Below, in pieces: positions 8,582 through 20,566 of a stretch of 64,000 nt of DNA. Below the pieces are notes generated by a model. The model did not search any database. It worked only from the letters and a program-made list of their open reading frames with translations, and was not told the DNA's origin. Source of the stretch: Chloroflexota bacterium (GTDB lineage Bacteria; Chloroflexota; Anaerolineae; Anaerolineales; Villigracilaceae); contig JACAET010000052.1 of assembly GCA_013388685.1 (NCBI GenBank), forward strand, positions 124,001 to 188,000. The letters are read 5' to 3'. The translations under genes and the position numbers were made by a program. How positions within the stretch are numbered: the stretch's first letter is position 1; each line of letters starts with the position of its first letter.

Positions 8582-11500
8582 ATGCTAAAAAACTTTGTCA
8601 AACTCTTCGGGGGAGACCCCAATAAAAGAACCATCGAACAATTGAGCGGCGTGATCGAACAGATCAACGGGTTGGAATCACGGTTCGAATCCATGAGCGA
8701 CGAGGAACTGCGCGCCCAAACGGAACGCTTCCGGGAGCGCGTCAGAGAGGCGCTCGGCAATATCGAGGGCTTGACGGAAAAGGAACAGTTCAAGGCGGAA
8801 CAGGAAGCGCTGGATGAAATTCTGCCCGAAGCATTTGCGGTCGTGCGGGAGGCATCCAAACGCACACTCGGACTGCGTCATTTCGACGTTCAGATGATCG
8901 GCGGAATCATTCTGCATCGCGGCTCGATCGCCGAGATGCGCACAGGCGAAGGCAAGACGCTCGTCGCCACGCTTCCCATTTATCTCAATTCGCTGTTGGG
9001 AAAAGGCATCCATCTCATCACGGTGAACGACTATCTGGCGCGGCGCGATGCGCGCTGGATGGCGCCCATCTTCAACATGCTGGGCTTGTCCGTCGGCGTA
9101 TTACAAGCGGCGGCGGCAACCGAGAACGGCAAGAAGGCGTTCCTCGTGGACTTTACGCGCGAATCGCCTCATGAAGACCAACAACACCTGCGCCTGGTGG
9201 ATCGCGCCGACGCCTACGCGGCGGATGTCACCTACGGGACGAATTCGGAGTTCGGCTTCGATTACCTGCGCGACAACATGGCAATGCGCCTGGATGACCG
9301 CGTCCAGCGCGGACATCACTACGCCATCATAGACGAAGTAGACAACGTGCTGATTGATGAAGCGCGTACACCGCTGATCATTTCGGGTCCCTCCTCGGGC
9401 GACCTGGAATGGTACAGCAGAATGGCACAAATCGTAAAGCAACTCAAACCCGAAGAGTACGAGGTCAACGAAAAGGATCGCAACGTTGCCATCACCGATA
9501 TCGGGCTGGCGCGGGTCGAAGAGATGCTCGGTCGCCCCCTGATGGACCCCGACCGGCCCGAGGACGTCACGCCAGAACAGGCGCGGTTGCGCGGCTATCT
9601 CGAGCAGGCTCTGCGGGCGCAATTCCTCTTCAAACGCAACAAGGACTATCTCGTACAAAGCGGCAAGGTCGTGATCGTGGATGAGTTCACAGGGCGGCTC
9701 ATGCCGGGGCGCAGATGGAGCGACGGCTTGCATCAGGCGGTGGAGGCAAAAGAAGGCGTGAAAGTCGAGCCGGAAAATGTCACATACGCCACCATCACCC
9801 TGCAAAACTACTTCCGCATGTACAAAAAACTCTCCGGCATGACCGGCACCGCTCTCACCGAAGCCGAAGAGTTCGACAAAATCTACAAACTCGAGGTGGT
9901 GCCCATCCCGCCCAATCTCGAATACCAGGCGTTCGGCAAGGACGCCCCGCTGATCGAGATCCACACAAAGGATGCGGACGGTTACGCCTATTCCTATTTT
10001 GCCAGGCGCGGCGACACCGAGAAAAAACCTCTCTTCTACCGCCGCAAAGATTACCCGGACGTGATCTATCGCACCGCTGAGGCGAAACTGCGTTCCATTG
10101 CAATGGAGATCATTCGAGAACACGTGCGCGGACGCCCATTACTGATAGGCACCACCTCCGTGGAAGCCTCGGAACGCCTCTCGCAACGCCTCAAGGCGGA
10201 GCCTGTGCGCCGCTTACTGCAAATCGCCCTCCTTCGCCGCGTCTGGATGGACGCCAACCACCGCGAAGAAGACGGGCGCCTCATCCCGGAACTGGCACAG
10301 TTCAACGCCCCGCTCGACACCCTCTCCCCCGACGCGCTCAGGAAATTCATCCAGCCGCTTGGTTACTCCACCATCAGCCTCGAAGACCCATCCAACCTGT
10401 CCATTGTTCTCGATATTTTACGGTTGGAAGAAAAAGATAGAAACCGGCTGAAGGCGGTGTTACAAGGCGGCGTGCCGCATCAGGTGCTCAATGCCCGCAA
10501 ACACACCGAAGAGTCGAAAATCATTGCCAACGCAGGCGCCTTGGGCGCGGTCACCATCGCCACTAACATGGCTGGGCGCGGCGTGGACATCAAACTCGGC
10601 GGCGAACTGGACGAAGAAATCATCACCGCCGTCAACCGTGTGCTGGGCAAAAACGGCTACAAAGACCCCTTCGACATGACTCATGAAGAACGCCGCGCCG
10701 CCCTGAAGGAGATCGAACCTTCCAATTACGGCATTTATGCGGCGGAGGTCAAACTCTTCCTGGGGTACTTCGACAACATGGAACGCGTCAAAGAACTGGG
10801 CGGCTTGCACGTCATCGGCTCGGAACGCCACGAAGCCCGCCGCATTGACAATCAGTTGCGCGGCCGCGCCGCCCGCCAGGGCGACCCCGGCTCCTCGCGC
10901 TTCTACCTCTCCCTCGAAGACGATCTCATGCGCCTGTTCGGCGGCGACCGCGTCAACAGCCTGATGCAAACCCTCAAAGTGGACGACTCCCTGCCTCTCG
11001 AAATGCGGCTGGTGGGCAACATCATCGAAAATTCACAACACCGGGTCGAGGGCTCGAACTTCGACGTCCGCAAGCACCTGCTCGAATACGACGACGTGCT
11101 GAACAAACAACGCACCCAGATCTACGCCCAGCGCGACCGCATTTTCACAAAGGAGGACCTGAGCGAAGACGTGCGCGACATGCTCGAAGCCGAAATCAAA
11201 CAGCGCGTCAAAACCGGACTGGAGGACAAGGAGGGTCCCTGGAAACTGGTCGCATGGCTCGAGCAGGTTCAACCGCCGTTCATGTCCGGCGACCGGCTCT
11301 TTCCCAGTTTCAGCCTGTCGCTTTTATTGAAGGAGTTAGACAAAGCCGACGACTCTTCCGCAGACCCCAAGCAAACTGCGCCACGCGCGACACTCGACCT
11401 CATTTCCCGCGCGATAGAAACAGAAAACGCCCACCATTTGCACGCCGTCGAACAACTGATAGACCGCACAGAGGAAGCCTTCGAGGCGCAACTTGCTTCC

Positions 11501-12610
11501 CGCATGGATGCGCTCGACGCCTATTTCGACACCTTGCGCGACGCCGAGGCCCCCCCTCGCCCCCAGAAAATGCTGGAGGAGATCAATTCCTTGGTCGGCC
11601 TGCAAATCCGCTTGAGCGGCGAGCAATTGCGCCTGCTCGATGAAGACCCGCCCGGCGCAAAGAAATTCATCGGCGATCAGGTTCGTAAACAATTGATTGA
11701 CCTTTACACCTCACGCGTACTTGTCTCGGCGGCAAACCGCGTCGGCGAAACGCTGGGAGACAAACTTGATTGCAAGACTTGGGACGACGCCGCCGATCGG
11801 ATTCACGACCTGGCTGTCAAGGCATTCGAGCGAAAACGAGAATATCTGGTCGGCGAGAACGGACAGATTGCACGCGACATCCAGACCCTGATGCCCTCGT
11901 CCTGGAACGACAACGACAAACTGCAATTGCTCATCGGACTCTCGCAAGGCGCTAAGACCACATTCAACCAGAAAACACACCGGCAGGAACGACAGGTGTT
12001 CCAGCGCTTCAGTTACATCTTCCTTGCGGCGCGCCTGCTGGAAGGGATGGAAGCGGAGGAATTGACCGATGCCGTGTTGACGCATCTCGAGCAGGCTGAG
12101 GATGCGCTCGTTTACGCAATCGGACAATCCGAGTATGCCCGCATCGCTTCGAATGCCATCCGGCTGGCGGATTTTGGCGAAGCGGCGCGTAAAGCCTTCG
12201 GGGAGGAAAGGCTCAATGAGACGGCGGCAGGCTTGGGCGAGTCCGATCGGGAGGCGCTGATCGAGTCCCTAGGCAGGTACGCCTTGAACGAATCCCACCG
12301 CCGCCTGCTCCTGAGCGCCACCTCCGAACTCTGGGTGGATTACCTGACGCGCATCGAAGCCTTACGGATTTCGATCGGACTGGAGGCTTACGCTCAACGT
12401 GACCCGCTGGTACAATATAAGTCAAAAGCATCGGAGATGTTCCCCCAGCTGGTGGAGGACATTCGCGGGCTGGTCGTCAGCCGGATTTTCACCATGCAGC
12501 GAAAGCCCGTAGAGATTACCCCCATCGAAACCGCCGACCTACCCCGACAAACACCCCCAACCGACATGCAAAACGCCAGCGGCAAGAAAAAAAGACGCAG
12601 ACGGAGCTGA
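8582..12610 (+). CDS. secA: Preprotein translocase ATPase SecA, greatly enlarged
   Basis: 1342 residues, against 800-950 in most bacteria. SecA drives secretory proteins through SecYEG. The motor is intact: Walker A MRTGEGKT near residue 122, DEVDNVLIDEARTPLI, the preprotein cross-linking region, ATNMAGRGVDIKLGG, and the helical scaffold (LLEYDDVLNKQR; later LWVDYLTRIEALR). Motif VI reads GRAARQGDPGSS where GRAGRQGD is usual. Additions compared with ordinary SecA are about 40 residues at 460-500, about 100 within NBD2 (about 537-630), about 70 after DIKLGG (674-737), and about 290 helical residues inside the scaffold (between about 850 and 1245). The C-terminus ends in a lysine/arginine-rich tail (GKKKRRRRS) without the zinc-binding SecB site. 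No frame break is seen. Confidence 0.93.
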   Translation: MLKNFVKLFGGDPNKRTIEQLSGVIEQINGLESRFESMSDEELRAQTERFRERVREALGNIEGLTEKEQFKAEQEALDEILPEAFAVVREASKRTLGLRHFDVQMIGGIILHRGSIAEMRTGEGKTLVATLPIYLNSLLGKGIHLITVNDYLARRDARWMAPIFNMLGLSVGVLQAAAATENGKKAFLVDFTRESPHEDQQHLRLVDRADAYAADVTYGTNSEFGFDYLRDNMAMRLDDRVQRGHHYAIIDEVDNVLIDEARTPLIISGPSSGDLEWYSRMAQIVKQLKPEEYEVNEKDRNVAITDIGLARVEEMLGRPLMDPDRPEDVTPEQARLRGYLEQALRAQFLFKRNKDYLVQSGKVVIVDEFTGRLMPGRRWSDGLHQAVEAKEGVKVEPENVTYATITLQNYFRMYKKLSGMTGTALTEAEEFDKIYKLEVVPIPPNLEYQAFGKDAPLIEIHTKDADGYAYSYFARRGDTEKKPLFYRRKDYPDVIYRTAEAKLRSIAMEIIREHVRGRPLLIGTTSVEASERLSQRLKAEPVRRLLQIALLRRVWMDANHREEDGRLIPELAQFNAPLDTLSPDALRKFIQPLGYSTISLEDPSNLSIVLDILRLEEKDRNRLKAVLQGGVPHQVLNARKHTEESKIIANAGALGAVTIATNMAGRGVDIKLGGELDEEIITAVNRVLGKNGYKDPFDMTHEERRAALKEIEPSNYGIYAAEVKLFLGYFDNMERVKELGGLHVIGSERHEARRIDNQLRGRAARQGDPGSSRFYLSLEDDLMRLFGGDRVNSLMQTLKVDDSLPLEMRLVGNIIENSQHRVEGSNFDVRKHLLEYDDVLNKQRTQIYAQRDRIFTKEDLSEDVRDMLEAEIKQRVKTGLEDKEGPWKLVAWLEQVQPPFMSGDRLFPSFSLSLLLKELDKADDSSADPKQTAPRATLDLISRAIETENAHHLHAVEQLIDRTEEAFEAQLASRMDALDAYFDTLRDAEAPPRPQKMLEEINSLVGLQIRLSGEQLRLLDEDPPGAKKFIGDQVRKQLIDLYTSRVLVSAANRVGETLGDKLDCKTWDDAADRIHDLAVKAFERKREYLVGENGQIARDIQTLMPSSWNDNDKLQLLIGLSQGAKTTFNQKTHRQERQVFQRFSYIFLAARLLEGMEAEELTDAVLTHLEQAEDALVYAIGQSEYARIASNAIRLADFGEAARKAFGEERLNETAAGLGESDREALIESLGRYALNESHRRLLLSATSELWVDYLTRIEALRISIGLEAYAQRDPLVQYKSKASEMFPQLVEDIRGLVVSRIFTMQRKPVEITPIETADLPRQTPPTDMQNASGKKKRRRRS

Positions 12611-12623
12611 CGGCCTCGGCGAA

Positions 12624-13664
12624 ATGAGCGAACGAGTCACCGCATCCCTCAATACCTACCGTACCCTCCCAAAGGTGGAATTGCACCGCCATTTGGAGGG
12701 TTCGTTACGTTTGACCACCATGCTGGATATCGCCAAACAGCACGGCATCACCATCCCGGCGGATGTGCTGAGGCTGAGCACGCTCGTGCAGATTCAAGAA
12801 GAGGATAAATTTACCTTTCAAAACTTCCTCTCGAAATTCAACACCTTGCGTTTGTTCTATCGTTCGCCGGATGTCATTCATCGCATCACGCGCGAAGCCG
12901 TCGAGGACGCGGCAAAGGACAACGTAAAATACCTGGAATTGCGCTTTACGCCCGTTGCGTTGAGCCGCGCGGAACGCTTCCCGCTGCACGATGTCATCAA
13001 CTGGGTGATCGAAAGCGCCGAGGAAGCCGCAAGGAAATATCACGTCACGGTGAAATTGATCGCTTCAGTGAACCGGCACGAAAGCGCGGAACTTGCCGAG
13101 CAGGTGGCATGGCTGGCGGCGGAACACATTCCCAACGGCGTGGTTGCGCTCGACCTGGCAGGCAACGAGGCGGAATTTCCCTCCCAACCCTTCTACGGCA
13201 TCTTCAAGGAAGCCCGCCAGGCGGGACTGCACGTCACCATCCACGCGGGCGAATGGGGACCGGCAGAACATATCCGCGAAGCTATCGAAGAACTCGGTGC
13301 GGACCGTATTGGCCACGGCGTGCGCGTGCTGGAGGACAAAACCGTCGTCGCGCTGGCAAAAGAACGCGGCACGGCGTTCGAGGTCTGCATCACAAGCAAT
13401 TACCAGTCGGGCGTGGTCGAGAAGCTGGAGGATCACCCCCTGATGAAGATGTTCGAGAAGGGCATCAATGTCACCATCAATACCGATGATCCGAGCATCT
13501 CGCGCATCACCCTCAGCCATGAATACTACAATGCCTGTGATACGCTGCAAATGCCGCAATATACCCTCAAGGAACGTATCCTTGCCGCCGCCCAGGCTGG
13601 CTTCTTGCCTCAACAAGAAAAAGAAAAATTGACCTCACAACTCAAAAAAGACCTGAACTTATAA
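12624..13664 (+). CDS. add: Adenosine deaminase
   Basis: 346 residues. It hydrolyses adenosine to inosine and ammonia in purine salvage. Metal and catalytic motifs of the family are in order: HRHLEG (the HxH zinc site) near residue 21, HAGEWG (catalytic His/Glu region), RIGHGVRV, and TINTDDPSIS with the zinc-binding and catalytic aspartates. The length is typical. It starts 13 bases after secA and is probably co-transcribed with it, although no functional link is obvious. Adenine deaminase of the same family is a less likely alternative. Confidence 0.9.
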   Translation: MSERVTASLNTYRTLPKVELHRHLEGSLRLTTMLDIAKQHGITIPADVLRLSTLVQIQEEDKFTFQNFLSKFNTLRLFYRSPDVIHRITREAVEDAAKDNVKYLELRFTPVALSRAERFPLHDVINWVIESAEEAARKYHVTVKLIASVNRHESAELAEQVAWLAAEHIPNGVVALDLAGNEAEFPSQPFYGIFKEARQAGLHVTIHAGEWGPAEHIREAIEELGADRIGHGVRVLEDKTVVALAKERGTAFEVCITSNYQSGVVEKLEDHPLMKMFEKGINVTINTDDPSISRITLSHEYYNACDTLQMPQYTLKERILAAAQAGFLPQQEKEKLTSQLKKDLNL

Positions 13665-13671
13665 CGGATGT

Positions 13672-13743
13672 TACGCAGTTTGCCGCAACCCGACATTCAT
13701 GCCGCTTGAACAGGCAAGACCATGGTCTCGCGCGACTGCGTAA
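13672..13743. repeat. Short inverted-repeat element
   Basis: Nine-base perfect inverted ends (TTACGCAGT, 13672-13680, and its complement 13735-13743) bound 72 bases downstream of add. It resembles a small dispersed element without coding capacity. No second copy was found in the window. Confidence 0.4.
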
Positions 13744-13820
13744 GATGAACTTATAGATAACACCACAGGCAAGGATAGCAAAGGCGCTCCTTTGTATTCT
13801 TCGAGGTTTAGTGGTGACAT

Positions 13821-13877
13821 CCCTCACCCCATCCCCTCCCCCAATGGGAGAGGGAGGTCGAAGGCAGGGTGAGGGGC
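13821..13877. repeat. GC-rich palindromic repeat (CCCTCACCC family)
   Basis: Outer arms CCCTCACCC (13821-13829) and GGGTGAGGG (13867-13875) enclose a second pairing, CCCTCCCCC with GGGAGAGGGAGG. A related sequence lies inside the M20 peptidase gene at 63331-63411, so this is a dispersed family. It ends about 25 bases before the aconitase start. Confidence 0.65.
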
Positions 13878-13901
13878 AAAATCACCAAAGGAGTATCCTA
13901 A

Positions 13902-16607
<2,706 letters not shown>

Positions 16608-16634
16608 CCGCCAGGCAAGCGGTAGTTGGATACG

Positions 16635-16672
16635 AGAAAAACGAAACCCGTTGATGCGGGTTTCGTTTTTCT
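16635..16672. terminator. Strong bidirectional hairpin terminator after acnA
   Basis: A perfect 16-bp stem (16635-16650 with 16657-16672) with a TTGATG loop. The right arm ends in GTTTTTCT and the left arm in the matching A-run, so it is a classical intrinsic terminator. Confidence 0.9.
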
Positions 16673-16707
16673 GTAGGTCAATTTACTGGCAACCCAAAGG
16701 AGTACAA

Positions 16708-17217
16708 ATGAATACCTATCTGCTCGTTTTACGGCTGGTCCATATCGTTGCGGGAATCATTTGGGGAGGCGGCGCATTGATCATGTCATTCTTCATTGGA
16801 CGCGCCATCCCTGCCACCGGGGAATCCGGGCAAAAATTCGCGCAACACCTGATGAATAACCTGCGCATGCACAGATTCATGACCGCGATGGCTGTATCTA
16901 CAGTTGTGGCTGGCATCCTGCTCTATTGGCACGATTCGAATGGTTTCACCTCCGCATGGATGACATCGGGCGCAGGGATCGGGTTCGGCATCGGCGCGGT
17001 CTTTGGTTTGATCGCATTCGTCTTCGGCGCCATCTTCGGGAACAGCAACGCCAAACTTGCCCGGCTTGGCGCGCAGATCCAGGGCAAACCCACAGACGAA
17101 CAACTTGCACAAATTCAAGCGATCCAAAAGCGGATAAAAACCGTCTCCCCCATTCATGTCTACAGCATGATCCTCGCTATGCTATTCATGGCGACCGCCA
17201 GATACTTCATTTTTTAG
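16708..17217 (+). CDS. Small four-helix membrane protein (DUF2269-like)
   Basis: 169 residues starting MNTYLLVLRLVHIVAG; AAAGGAG (16696-16702) sets this ATG. Four hydrophobic segments are visible (about 5-30, 55-75, 85-115 and 148-168). The first contains a His in RLVHIVAGIIWGGG, a pattern shared with small membrane proteins of the DUF2269 and CopD-like groups, some of which bind haem or copper. It stands alone between two terminators. Function unknown; the family call is tentative. Confidence 0.65.
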   Translation: MNTYLLVLRLVHIVAGIIWGGGALIMSFFIGRAIPATGESGQKFAQHLMNNLRMHRFMTAMAVSTVVAGILLYWHDSNGFTSAWMTSGAGIGFGIGAVFGLIAFVFGAIFGNSNAKLARLGAQIQGKPTDEQLAQIQAIQKRIKTVSPIHVYSMILAMLFMATARYFIF

Positions 17218-17260
17218 TCCACGCAAAGAACCTCCTCGAAGATACCCCAAAACCGAAACA

Positions 17261-17286
17261 AAACCCATCCCGGTGGGTTTCGTCTT
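17261..17286 (+). terminator. Hairpin terminator after the DUF2269-like gene
   Basis: A 7-bp stem (17261-17267 with 17274-17280), a six-base loop, then CGTCTTTTATT. Confidence 0.7.
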
Positions 17287-17326
17287 TTATTACACCTGCT
17301 TTCATTCCATGCCCCAGGAGACAGTC

Positions 17327-18928
17327 ATGACCACCAAAAACATCTTTATGAGCTATTCCCGCCGCGAGCTGGGGTTTGTGGACGATCTCGTCAGCAAACT
17401 CGAGGGCAAAGGGTACAACGTCTGGCTGGATTACCGCGTCCTTGTTCCGGGAACCCCATGGAAGGACCAGATCGACAAGGGATTGAACCATTCGGACACG
17501 GTGCTTCTGGTCGTATCAAAGGCTTCCCTGGCATCGAAATATGTAACGCTGGAATGGCAACACTTCCTCGAAACGAACAAGCGCGTCATTCTCCTGATCT
17601 TCGAGGCGGTGGACCTGCCGCCGGAACTGGAAAAATACGAATGGGTGGATTTCCGCGGCAGTTACAAAGCCGGGTTACAAGAACTATTTTCCCAACTCAA
17701 ACAACCCATCCAGGAGAAACACCCCGTCCTTGAGACCGGGTTCAAAGCGCCTCTGATCGTCTGGCTCTCCATTGGGATCAGCGTCATCATCGCCTTATGT
17801 ACCCTCCCGCTTCTATGGACATTATTCCTCCCGTGGATACTCATACCGCTCCCCTACAGGATATTCAAACGGAGTTTCAACTTCGCACAGGTGCAAGCCG
17901 CCCTGCTCATGCTCCCTTTTGCATTGTTCTTCGAAGCGATGATCTCCGAATCGGACGCCGAGAATCTCGACAGGCTCATTGCCTATATGTTCATATCCTT
18001 TATTACAGGCATCCTGCTCTTCTTCCTCCTGCGCTCGCCCGCCATGCAAAGATGGGGCAAACCGGAAGCGAACATGAGAAAATTTGCAAGCCCATACAAA
18101 ACGGACGGTATTACGCCCGCACCCGTTTCTTTTTTCGTGGACTATGCCGTCCAGGACCGTCATGCCGCCGAGGATTTGACCGCCGCCCTGAAAGCCCACG
18201 GACACCTCCCTGCACAGGATATTCACAGCGCCAAAGCGGTATTTGTCCTCATCTCCCGCTTCAAATCGGACACCGAGGCCGATCCCGAACGACAGATCGT
18301 TTACCCGGTCATCATCCAAACCAATGCCAACCTGGCGCAGAAACTTTCCAAACTCCAATGGATAGATTTCCGCTCCGGCATCCGCAAACTGGATGTGATC
18401 GCCAAATTACTGCCGGAGCCCTCCAAACTGCTCAAGGCATTGGGCATGAGACCCATCAGTTCCCAGACCGTCTACCCCCCCATCATCACCAGCATGTATT
18501 ACTTCCTGATCTTTCTGGGCGCGTTCACGATCGGGAGTTCCTACAAATACTTCGAAACGTCCCTGGACGCCCTGCTGAGCCTGTCCGATAACATGTTCGG
18601 GAATGTGTTCTTCGGGCTGATCTTGCATGCGGTCATCTTCCTTGTCTTGATCTACTTCATGCTGCGCGGGATCACCCGCCGCGCAGGTTGGTTTTCCTCT
18701 TTCAAACGGGTGGTTGCCGGCTTTATCGCCATCGGTGTCCTTACGTTCTGGCAATACAGCCTCTCCGCGGAGGCAGACACGGAACTCCAAGCCGCCGGCA
18801 GCACTTTAGTGACCAGCCTCGCGTCCTCCCTGCCCTTTTTCATCTATTTTCTGGGTATTATTGTCATGGCGTTTTTCTTCTTCCTGAACAGGCGCGACAT
18901 CAAACGCTGGTTCCCGGCAAAAAAGTAA
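17327..18928 (+). CDS. Membrane protein with two TIR-like domains
   Basis: 533 residues. The start MTTKNIFMSYSRRE follows AGGAG by six bases. A TIR domain covers about 1-140 (IFMSYSRRE, VWLDYRVLVPG, TVLLVVSKASLASKYVTLEW); Glu76 in the last motif is at the position of the catalytic Glu of NAD-cleaving TIRs. Hydrophobic helices follow (about 145-240), then a second, degenerate TIR-like unit (about 258-365). Its end, LQWIDFRSGIRKLDVIAKLL, repeats the end of the first unit (YEWVDFRGS...LQELF). Four more membrane helices complete the protein. TIR proteins act as NADases or adaptors in signalling and defence; the role here is unknown. Flanking genes are not recognisable defence genes. Confidence 0.8.
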   Translation: MTTKNIFMSYSRRELGFVDDLVSKLEGKGYNVWLDYRVLVPGTPWKDQIDKGLNHSDTVLLVVSKASLASKYVTLEWQHFLETNKRVILLIFEAVDLPPELEKYEWVDFRGSYKAGLQELFSQLKQPIQEKHPVLETGFKAPLIVWLSIGISVIIALCTLPLLWTLFLPWILIPLPYRIFKRSFNFAQVQAALLMLPFALFFEAMISESDAENLDRLIAYMFISFITGILLFFLLRSPAMQRWGKPEANMRKFASPYKTDGITPAPVSFFVDYAVQDRHAAEDLTAALKAHGHLPAQDIHSAKAVFVLISRFKSDTEADPERQIVYPVIIQTNANLAQKLSKLQWIDFRSGIRKLDVIAKLLPEPSKLLKALGMRPISSQTVYPPIITSMYYFLIFLGAFTIGSSYKYFETSLDALLSLSDNMFGNVFFGLILHAVIFLVLIYFMLRGITRRAGWFSSFKRVVAGFIAIGVLTFWQYSLSAEADTELQAAGSTLVTSLASSLPFFIYFLGIIVMAFFFFLNRRDIKRWFPAKK

Positions 18929-19167
18929 CAACTCAAAGCGAGGGATTATTGATTCCAGGCATCATTCGGTACGCGAGGATTCATTGACTTGTCGCGCGCG
19001 TACCATTCGGATACGAAATGGACTTCCCCGCCCCGAACTCATCGAGACTCTTCCATGCCGCCTTGAAGGATTCATTAACAAACACTCGCTTCGATTCCCT
19101 CCACTTCAGCCTGCTCATACAACTCGGAGTTGATCAACCCTCCGCGCTAATCTCCCCATCGAAACAT
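18929..19167. other. Intergenic region, no gene supported
   Basis: Separates the TIR gene from the converging miaB gene. GGTACGCG and CGCGTACC form an 8-bp inverted repeat with a long loop around 18968-19004, and TTGACT lies between them. The only open frame (from 19018) shows no family features and no ribosome-binding site. Confidence 0.4.
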
Positions 19168-19190
19168 AGAGCGAGACGGGGTCTCGCTCT
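19168..19190 (-). terminator. Hairpin at the end of miaB
   Basis: A perfect 10-bp stem (19168-19177 with 19181-19190) and a three-base loop overlap the miaB stop codon. There is no T-run on either side, so its role as a terminator is uncertain. Confidence 0.45.
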
Positions 19191-20526
19191 ACAGAGAAAT
19201 CAATTCGGGCTGTTTCTGTAAACTTGCCTGCATGGACCAGGGTCCGGTCCACGTGACGGTGACCGGTAGAATTTTGCCCTTCAGGTCTTCCTCAGTCTCA
19301 ACGAAGACCAGTTTGTTCGTGGGGGTGCGTCCCTTCCAGCGGTTTTTCACCTTTTCTTCGAACAACACTTCCACGGTCTGACCGAGATACTTTTTATTGA
19401 TTTCGCCGACGATTTGTTCCTGCAATTCTTCCAGCATGCGGAAACGGCGCATTTTTTCTTCTTCGGGCACGTTGTCCACCATGCGGCGCGTGGCGACGGT
19501 CCCCTCACGGGAGGAGTAACGAGCCAGATGGGCAACATCCAGTTTGAGGTCTGAGAGGACGCGGTAGGTTTCCATGAACTGTTCTTCGGTCTCGCCGGGG
19601 AATCCGACGATGATGTCGGTGGCAATGGAACAACCGGGAATCTTTTGGCGGATGAGATCAATCAGGTCGCGGTAGTCTTTCTGGGTGTAACCGCGCTTCA
19701 TGTTCGCCAGCACTTCGTCGTCGCCCGCCTGGATGGGGACTTCAATGTGCGGCATGACTTTGGGAAGTTCGGCAACGGCATCCATGAGGTCTTCGGTGAA
19801 GTAGTTGGGATGGGAGGTGAGGAAGCGGATGCGCTCGATGCCTTCGATTTCGTGGACGATGCGCAGGAGAGCGGCAAGGTTGGGTCCGTCGAGGATGTCT
19901 TTGCCGTAGCGGTCCACGATTTGACCGAGAAGCGTCACTTCCTTGACGCCCTGCGCCGCCAGCGAGCGGATTTCGGCAACGATGTCGCCGACGGGGCGGC
20001 TGCGTTCCACGCCGCGGCGGAAGGGAATAATGCAGAAGGTACAGGCATGTGAACAGCCGTATACAATGGGCACGTGCGCGCTGACAAGTTGCCCGCGTTC
20101 GTGCCGGGGGAGGAGGAGGTCGCCGTCCATATAGGCGAAGCGGCGTTCGGTCTCGCTTGATTCGAGGGCGCGGATTTCGCCCCGGGTCAGGAATGAAATG
20201 AGCGGGCCGGGGTCGGAGGGAGGCGAGAAGACATCCACATAGGGAAGTTTTTCGCGCAGTTTTTCCGCGCCGCGTACGCCGACGAGGCATCCCATGAGGT
20301 TAATGATCAGGCCGGGATTCTGTCTCTTGAGCGGGAGCAGGCTGGAGAGGCGTCCGAGCGCTTTGTCTTCGGCGGATTGGCGCACGACGCAGGTGTTCAG
20401 AACGATAACGTCCGCTTCTTCGGCTTTGTCGGTAAAGGTGTAGCCGAGATGTTCGAGGGACGAGCCGACGCGCTGAGAGTCGGCGACGTTCATCTGGCAT
20501 CCTTCGGTCCAAATGTGGTACTTCAT
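19189..20526 (-). CDS. miaB: tRNA-2-methylthio-N6-dimethylallyladenosine synthase
   Basis: 445 residues starting MKYHIWTEGCQMN; the frame is open upstream, but the family N-terminus and a TATAAT nine bases before this ATG fix the start. Domains: MTTase N-terminal (GCQMNVADSQ, VLNTCVVRQSAEDK) carrying three cysteines for the auxiliary Fe-S cluster; radical SAM with CSHACTFC; C-terminal TRAM. The enzyme adds the methylthio group at A37 in tRNAs reading UNN codons. tRNA-Ser(TGA), whose A37 makes it a likely substrate, lies 200 bases upstream; this is probably coincidental. Confidence 0.93.
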   Translation of the reverse strand: MKYHIWTEGCQMNVADSQRVGSSLEHLGYTFTDKAEEADVIVLNTCVVRQSAEDKALGRLSSLLPLKRQNPGLIINLMGCLVGVRGAEKLREKLPYVDVFSPPSDPGPLISFLTRGEIRALESSETERRFAYMDGDLLLPRHERGQLVSAHVPIVYGCSHACTFCIIPFRRGVERSRPVGDIVAEIRSLAAQGVKEVTLLGQIVDRYGKDILDGPNLAALLRIVHEIEGIERIRFLTSHPNYFTEDLMDAVAELPKVMPHIEVPIQAGDDEVLANMKRGYTQKDYRDLIDLIRQKIPGCSIATDIIVGFPGETEEQFMETYRVLSDLKLDVAHLARYSSREGTVATRRMVDNVPEEEKMRRFRMLEELQEQIVGEINKKYLGQTVEVLFEEKVKNRWKGRTPTNKLVFVETEEDLKGKILPVTVTWTGPWSMQASLQKQPELISL

Positions 20527-20535
20527 AGGGCTGGA

Positions 20536-20541
20536 ATTATA
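20536..20541 (-). promoter_or_regulatory. -10 box of miaB (likely leaderless)
   Basis: TATAAT on the minus strand ends nine bases before the miaB ATG. No Shine-Dalgarno is seen. Confidence 0.55.
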
Positions 20542-20566
20542 CCAAGTTTGTCCGGGAAAGACCGTG

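Noticed and set aside
12624..13664. Functional link between secA and add
   Set aside because: The 13-base gap suggests co-transcription only; no biochemical connection is supported.
19018..19221. 67-codon plus-strand frame
   Set aside because: It runs into the miaB gene and its end hairpin and has no start signal.
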